Source of the DNA: Nymphalis io
Lineage: Eukaryota > Arthropoda > Insecta > Lepidoptera > Nymphalidae
Direction: 5' to 3'
Assembly (NCBI RefSeq): GCF_905147045.1
Contig: NC_065910.1
Span: 744,001 to 808,000 of the forward strand
DNA length: 64,000 nucleotides
The notes under the pieces: model-generated
What the model was told of the DNA's origin: nothing
Seen by the model: the letters and a program-made list of their open reading frames with translations, nothing else
The model's database searches: none
Shown here: piece by piece, positions 51,901-60,900 of the stretch
How the letters are laid out: each line of letters starts with the position of its first letter
How positions within the stretch are numbered: the first letter of the stretch is position 1
Program-made: the position numbers and the translations under genes

Positions 51901-54900
51901 TCATGTAACTTGGTAGTGGGTTTAAGCAATCAATATCTCGTCCCTATAATAATGGCTGTCTCTGTTAATACGCTTATCTGTGTGAGTGTGATAAAGTGGT
52001 AATTATTCCGCGTATCGAGGAACAAGTTCGATTCCCGCTCCGAGTAATATCGAAGGCGTATAACAAGATAATGATAAAGCGCGTCGACAATTTACAAACG
52101 ATGAACAATTTTGTTTTATAATTATTATTATTTTCGTTTTTTTTTAAAGAACGAATGTACATACATATGTATCGTTGGATACGTAGAGATGTCAAAAATG
52201 CGATAAAAATAGTGTCAACCATTTAAAATTATTATTAGTATAATAGAATTAACAAATTTGATAACTTCCACCCTTGCGAGTGGTAGAGTTTTGTGTAGGC
52301 TAATTGCACAGCCGCTGTGCAATGAGCACTGGGTACCACTCACAAATCATTTCTTCTACTGTCAAATATCAATACTATTTATTGTCGTGAGGGTGAGTGA
52401 GCCGGTGTAACTACAGTGTTGTGTTTTGTCTCAGTTGTACCGACTTGGTTCCTTTTGTAAAACCACATTATATGTGATAATTAAACTGTCATTATATATT
52501 TCATTCTGTATTCCTATGTGTCTGGCAATAAGTCAATTTTGAATGAAGAAAACATTGAATATAGTAACTAAATCATTAAGATATATAGCCTTATTCGTAA
52601 ATCACTATTATATTAAGAATTTAATGACACAGAAAATTCATCTTATTATATGAAAGCTTTGGTAATAAATACTCTAAACCGACCACTTTCACTTTCAAAG
52701 ACTTTCTTTTAACTATGATTAACTAACTGTTTCTTATTTGACTTATATCTTTCATCGTTCGATAAGCAAACATGTCTTATACATATATATGTATATAAAT
52801 TGACGCTGTAATATATATATATTAGATTAATAGGCTTCGACGATGTTTAACAAATCACCTCGAAGGTTGGCACGTGTCTATATTGCATGGACATGTTTTG
52901 GAAGTGAAAACTTCTTTAGGCGCGTTGCGGTTTATCGTAGGGGATTGACTCGTGGCTTCGCGTCACCGACATGCTAATGTTAATATAATTAAATCGTTGA
53001 AAGTACAAATAATTTAAGTATCGTGGAAATTGGATAATAATGATTTAAATTTACGTAAATATTAACAGTATATACAAATAATATAGTTGTACTGTAACTA
53101 TTATTTATTTAAATTAAGCTGTATTAATATTTTTTACCGAATTTTCGACATCCTGTGTATTTTGATGAATAAAAAGCTGTATAATAAAAAGGGATAGAAT
53201 TATTAGTTATATATATTTAAAAGTTTCAAGTTTCCACTTCTGTCGACTGCCTGTTTTTTTTTAAATATTTTAGTTCAAATACGATGGCGTTGCATTACAT
53301 CAACACTTATACCGTGCAACGGATCGCTATGGTTTTATTAGTAGTATGAAAACAATTTACAAACATTACATTTAAATGACGTGGTAGTAGGGCTTTGTGC
53401 AAGATCGTCTGGGTTAGTACCACCCACTCATCAGATATTCTACAATAAAAAACGAACATTACATTCCAAGAAGTTTCCCAATTATCATAGGCATGACGTC
53501 ATAAAAAATTAAACTAGGCAGGCCCGGACTTAGGAATCCAAGGGTCCTAGGCACTTTGATATTTGAGGGCCACCTAACACGAGCGGGATGTATTACGTAT
53601 TCTCCTTATTAAATAATAAAAATTTTGGAATGAGAATGAAAGTTGCTACGCAAAATTATGTAAAATTTGGTAATATGCAAATATAATGTAATCCATATGT
53701 GGGTAAGATAGGGGCCCCCTCACCTTAAAGGGGCCTGTGGGCACTATTATATCTATATAGTTATTCTCCGCTGAAAATGATCCCCGTGAGAATAGTTTGG
53801 GAGGATATATCATCAAATTGTTAAGAAAAAAACATTTCTGAGTTCAATATAATAAACCAATTCATTAGACAACAATTATATAAAATATTCGACAAGTGCC
53901 AAACCGAATATAACTTGACATTTCTGATATACTAGCGACATGCCCCGGCTCGCTCCAGTTTCACTAACCAGCTTCTAAAACTATCGTCTGACGCAATGGT
54001 TGACGAATGTGTCCGCAGTGTGGTGGGGTTTGGTGTTTGATATCGTTCGTTAAATATTATAACAATATTTCATTATATAACCTAGTTATATACGGTAATT
54101 TAACACGACATTGGATGCGATTAGGAAATGTAGCTTATAATAGCTGTTTTATGTGTCAAAAAAAACACTAAATGCAAATTTGAATATGCTAGTTTGGAAT
54201 TCAGGGCTTCAGGAATTAGAATTGTAAGCAAAAGTTGTGTATAAATAAATAAATGAAATTTTTATGATTATTTCACGAGCCGAAATGACTCAGCGGATTC
54301 TCTAATACCAAAAATTAATTTTATGTGCTGAATTTGTGTTGAACCAGCGCTTCTCGTATGATATTCCGACGTATATATTCACCAACCCACAGTGAAGTAT
54401 GGTGGCATCCTTCTCATTAACAGGATTGGAGGTATTTCCTACAGTAATAGTTAATACTATTAATATAGGAAATAATCATTTTCAAGTTATCGCTCGATTT
54501 AACCTTTTATTGACGTGCCGGTTGGCGTGGTTGGTAGATGGATGGTTGGTGTTTCCTAACACTGTAACATTTTGACAGTATCCGTACACGTTATAGAGTT
54601 TAGATTTAATAACTGAATTGAACAGTATATTTTTTATGTATTGTGATAATGAAATGAAAGTGTTATGTGATTGTTTAATGTTCCTCTTTCATTGACGGGC
54701 CGGTTGGCGTGGTTGGTAGATACTTGCCTTTCACGCCGAAGGTTGTGGATTCGATTCTCACCCAAGACAGACATTTGTGTGCATGAACATGTCTGTTTGT
54801 CCTGATTCTGGGTGTAATTATCTATATAAAAATGTATTTACATAAGATTTGTAGTATATTAAGTGTCTGGTTTCCATAGTACAAGCTCTGCTTAGTTTGG

Positions 54901-57900
54901 GATCAGATGGCCGTGTGTGAAGTATATGTATAAATAAGTAAAATACACTTAACAAAATATATACTAAAGATTATTGCTTTCAAACGAAACCCTTCAGCTT
55001 TATTATATCATTCTATAATAAGTATAATATGTAGGTACATAGCTAGTTTTATTTACATTGTTATATAAAGAGCTGGTTGTGCTTTCATATCGAATTATAT
55101 TGTTTTTTATTGTGTATCTTTGTTGGAGACCTAAGCAAAATACTTAAATGACAAAGTCTAATTATTCCTATTCAATGAATGATAAAGTAGCCAATCCATC
55201 AGAAAATAGTGAAACTAGCCTTATACTTCGCACCAATCAAGTTCGAGCTAGAATCTTATTTATAACTCACCTAATAAACTTAAACTCGCAATCCAGCTCG
55301 CCTGTTGGTCGCTAACGGTGAACGAGCCTTTATGTACCCGGTCATCCTGCATGGACGCGATCGCTGGTGACATGTACCCTTTGCTCAGGCCTGCAGCGAA
55401 CGGACCGAGGGACACTGCCAGAGCTGCTAAGATCTGGGGATAGATTGAAACTTTTATTAAGCTATTATATTTACGTATATGTATAGTTTTATTTGTAAGA
55501 AAAGTATGTCATTCAAATACAAATTAACAAAAGAGTATCTATGCTCTCGGTGGCATCTATATTATACTCGTATACAATTGAGATATAAGCCAAACATTGA
55601 AATTTAAATTTGGAACATACACATTACCCTACCCTATCTTATATTTAAAAAATATATACATTCTATTTTTAATTTTATTCAACTGTTATCTTATAATTAT
55701 ATATTCACTTTGATTTTCAAAACCATTGACATATTTTATTTAATCTTTATTGCGTTCGAAAATAGTATTCGAAATAAAATCAATTTTCGAACGTTATGGC
55801 GAATCAATCAGCTGTCGGGGTGATGTAACAGGGATGTTATGTTCGGAGCCCTGCATTCGATGTTGGGATCGATCAATGTTTCAAGCGTCATGTAAGTGCG
55901 ATAATGGATGCGAGGGATGTGACTTTGTCGTTATCCCGTTTAATATCGATGTCGTTGTTTTTTGAATTAGATATACTGGAAAATTGGTCACCGGTAAGTG
56001 ATCACCAACACCCATAGACGATAATAGGGAGTAAACCGTCCCTTACAACGCCAATGCACCACCAACCTTCAACACTGGCTCTCACGCTGCAGAACAGCTG
56101 GAGTAAGTTACAAGTGGGTGTTACCTACCTAAAAAGGTTTTGTATTATAATATTGATAATTTCGATTGTAACAGTAACTAACAATAGATTAACACGAGAA
56201 GTAAAAAAAAACTTGTAACACTCAAACCGAGTGTTAGCTATGCAAAGTCAATTCAAACCTCCATGGGCAAGGTGTTTGTTTCTAAACCCAAAAACTGATT
56301 TAAATCTTATAAAAAAACCATTGATAAAAAGGCGTATTAATCCGTAAAAGATTATGTACATGATAGAGATAGATTTCAATGCGAGATAAATAATAATTCA
56401 ATTGTATTTAATAGTAACATGTTGTATGTAACAGTAACAGCCTGTAAATGTCCCACTGTTGGGCTAAGGCCTCCTCTCCCTTTTTGAGGAGAAGATTTGG
56501 AAGTTATTCCACCACGCTGCTCCAATGCGGGTTGGTGGAATACACATAACATACAGAATTTCGATGAAATTCGACACATGCAGTTTTCACGATGTTTTCC
56601 TTCAACGAAAAGCACGAGATGAATTATAAACAGAATTTAAGCACATGAAAATTCAGAGGTGCTTGCCCGGGGTAGCTTAAGCTTAAGGGTAGCTTAGTGT
56701 TTCTAGCCAGTTTTCTCGGTAGAATCTACATTCCGAACCGATGGTAACTTTAAATTTAATGAATCTTGTTAATTACCCATTAATACTCGTAGATATTAGT
56801 AGGCTCTACTTGAATAAAATATCATATGATTTGATTTAATGAGAGTAATTAAGTTATTTGCATTTGCTATCAAGGACATTGTTTTTTCAAAATGTATCGA
56901 GCATTTAAGATTTAAATTAGTTTCAAAATGAAGATAAGCTTAGCGATAGTAGTTTTAATTTATAAGAAAGAAAATACGTAATTTAATTCGTCTTAGTTAC
57001 AAACGTTAATTTATTTTGATCAAAAAAGTATAATTAATATAATTAAGTTATAAAAATTAACATTTACATTATTAATTAATGTTATACACGGTTTTGCATT
57101 TAAACTGTAATCGTTCAGTTTTATATCTAACATTTTAATTAAACAAAAAATATTTAGAGCGGAAGGTATTAAAAACGCATTAAGTCGTAAAAGTTTTCTA
57201 AAATAAAATCAACTAATCAATCTCAATATAACTATCGTAATGTATTTAACGATATCGATATAGAATCCCGGAAGCTTTGTCACATCACTAATCACTAGGC
57301 TAGATGTACATTTGAGAGATCAACGACCGACACACTGCCTCACATTCAATACCAAATATAGTTCTGATATTATCAAATGAAAATAGATCATAATTTTTGA
57401 GACATAAGGGCGTAGTAGAATGTAAATTTATTTTGGCATTTGAGACGTTTTATCGGTCATAAAATTTGAATATAAATTTTTATTCGAATTGCATCGATGA
57501 AAGGCATGTATTTCATAATCTGTTCGAAATTTAAAATAATCAGGAATTATAAATATTTTTCTCGTTTCAAAACGAAATAAATAATAAAATATTATTTTAA
57601 TATAATTTTAGTATAAGAGGATCTGAATTATCTATCTGTGTTCTGATCCGGTTCTGAGTAGAATCTGCATTCCAAGCAAGTAGTAAAATGTTTAGGTGTA
57701 AAATAACGACTCAAAACTATTACAGCTAACTTCGATATAGTAATTTTAAATTTTGTACGCAGAAAGTTGTATCGTCTGTGTGTCCGTTTCGATTAATGAT
57801 CATTATATATTATTTTTCTAATTACGTTTTCAAAAAAATGTTACGGCGTCCTGGATTTCAGCCAATTGTGCGGCACATATTATAGTGCACAAGTTTGTGC

Positions 57901-60900
57901 GTCAAACACAGGTCCACTCTCTATTGCCTCTCGCTCATAATTCTATGAGACGGCATATCCGACACGACCGGAAAGAGCTCAGGCGCAAAAACAACGGCTT
58001 GACGTTTACAGTTCCAACTTTCAGACTCCGGGACGCTACTGAGAGTTTTCGACAGAAAAACGAACTAACTTTTTAATTGATCCGAACTGGGATTTGAACC
58101 CAGGACCTTGGACTCTGCGGGCTTATATCAACTAGATCTATAGGCAGTCAAAGCCACTACCTAAATAGTAACCCAGGTAATCATTTTCCATTGTAAAGTA
58201 TACCAAAAACATACAAACATAATTTGCAATATATCACTTCCGTTGCCCCTTGTTCTATGTCATAGTTTAAGCAAAAGAAAAAGATGAAGCATTATCTTAA
58301 TAATGTCATCAAATCGATCTTAGGGATTAATTGATGACGCTCTTAAATCCGCGGCGTCCGATTTAAAGTCTATACTTTATGTATGAGATTATTTTAGTTA
58401 ATTATTATAAATTAGGGTTTATTTATTATGTTTTTAATAATATCTTCATGGCGTTCGAAAGTTGGTTTACAATTTTAATTCTTTGGGTTGAGTATATAAC
58501 ATACATAAGTGAGTATACCGCTATACGATTTGTACTGATGTGAGCCAGTTTCAAGGTTGAGCCAGAATAATTACAGACACACTAAAACATCTTCACGTTA
58601 AGTAACCTCTAAATGTCATACTGGACACGAGCCTCTTTAAGGGATTGGCTTATTTCACCAAGCTGGGCCAATATGGATTGGTATATACAACATGCTAATT
58701 CGCAACAATATTAAGTTTTTGATTTAAAGGGTGAGTAAGCTCACTCTGTGAAATAACAGATAGACAATACGTCTTACTTCCCAAATTGCATTAACGATGA
58801 CGATTTGACGAGCCGGTTGGCGTTGGTAGAACACTTGCCTTTCACGCCGAAGGTTGTGGGTTCGATTCCCACCCAGGACAGACATTTGTGTGCATGAACA
58901 TGTATGTTTGTCCTGAGTCTGGATGTGATTATCTATATAAGTATGTATTTACAAAAAAAAAGTAGTATATGTAGTATATCAGTTGTCTGGTTTATATAGC
59001 ACAAGCTTTGTACAAGCTTAATTTGGGATCAGATGGCCGTGTGTGAAAAATGTCCCAGGATATTATTATTATTATTATTATGTTAAATTAAATTGCATTA
59101 ACGGTTATTCTACCGCAAAACAGCAATACTTGATATTGTTGTGTTCCGGTTTGAAGGGTGAGTGAGCCAGTGTAATTACAGGCACAAGGGACATAAAATC
59201 TTAGTTCCCAAGGTTGGTGGCGCATTGGCTATAAGCGATGGTTGACATTTCTTAGAATGCCAATGTCTAAGGGCATTTGGTGACCACTTACCATCAGGTG
59301 GCCCATATGCTCGTCCACCTTCCTATTCTATAAAAAAAAATATATATATATTTCTTACAGCACCAAAATCTAAGGGCAGTGTTGACCACATACCATCAGG
59401 TGAACAATGCTGCTCCGCCTACATAATTACTTTTGTCGTAAATATTTGTTTGATCACAATGCAACATTAATTATAAATAAAAGAAATAAAATTTTATACT
59501 TACATCATCTTTAAGTGGGGGATTTACCTTATTCGTTTATATATTTTTAAATAATTTATATGTTTTTAAAGAAAATTTAATAAGGTTTTCTATATAAAGT
59601 TTTTAAGCTATATACATAATTATTACATAATTATTTTGTGAAAAGTCTTCGGTTTTCATTACTCTTGTAATATAGCGTATAATGGCATCAGCGGGTTTCA
59701 TTTCAATTAAGGGAATCCCTGTGGTTTTTCTATTTGTCAATTCATTAGCTTTGTTCTAAATTAATTACAATAACGCTTATAAAGCTCAGCGTTCAAGGCA
59801 CTTGAGACTTTTTAGACATATAGAGAGTTATTTTTAAAATTAACTTTATGAAAAACATATATTATCGTTTGTCTTATTTCAATCCACATTTTGTATACCA
59901 AGAATCTTCGACAATGTATATTTATACAATGTAAACTACGTAATACATATAATAGTATTTAACAAACGGCCTGGCTAACATATAAACGCTCAGCCCAAAT
60001 CACTAGGATGACATGAACATTTGCATACGAATTACTTTTACACAGTAAGCCGAATTTAAAAATAACTCCTAAGCTAGTGATAAAGGGGATGAGAGTTTGT
60101 AGGAAAATCATTTTTAACGACATTGCTATGAAATTGATATTTAGTAATTCTGAATTATAACGCAAGTGAAGCTACAGCTTCACTTGTTCTCTGCTAGTTA
60201 ATAAATATTTATTATACGCATGTATCTTTGCGATTAACGCGGATCTATATAAGTCACACTTATTTCCTATTGCTATGTAAACCCATATTACTATTCTATA
60301 AACTCGAAACTCACCACAGAAAACGGTCGTGAAATGTTAGAAAGTGATATGCGACATTGACGCATACACCCATCAAAATAGTATATATAAGTCGTTGTCA
60401 ACATTTCAATGGTGAGTAATGAGGTGAGTTCTCACAGAATAGCTCCGAAGAATTATGTGCTATCGATTAATTTATGCTTATATTTTATCTCAAGCTAGGC
60501 AATTGTGGCGTCCCATAATATATACATACAGCTAGTTGAAGAAACATAATATAAGAACTTTAGCAGATATAAGACCTATTATACTGTACAGGATTATATA
60601 AAAATTATATGAGATCTTGGAGTTGGTATTCACTTTTCGTTGATGTTCTTATATAAATATAATTATATATAATTATTTGATATTTAAAAAGAGTTACTAC
60701 TGAGTTTTGCCAGTGCTTAGTGGATTCTACATACCTAATCGATGATAGCTTTATGTTAAAATTAAATTCGTAAAATCACGATTCAAATGTACTTGTGAGA
60801 TTACTTGAATAAAGTATATATTGACTATGAATGAGAATATTTAAGAAGTGTAAAATATGACAACAAACCTGTCGCCTATATCCTTGTCTCCCATCCTCCC

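Noticed and set aside
55750..55965. Cys-rich 71-codon frame (CIRCW...CKCDNGCEGC)
   Set aside because: It starts at TTG, lies inside intron 1 on the strand opposite to the gene, and has no supporting splice sites or neighbours; likely transposon-derived.
57885..58076. 63-codon arginine-rich frame
   Set aside because: It lies in a family D repeat whose tRNA-like head follows at 58080-58150.
12133..58152. SINE tRNA-like heads as real tRNA genes (families B, C, D)
   Set aside because: They keep A and B boxes but lack complete cloverleaf stems and run on into SINE bodies; only the seven Gly copies fold properly or nearly so.
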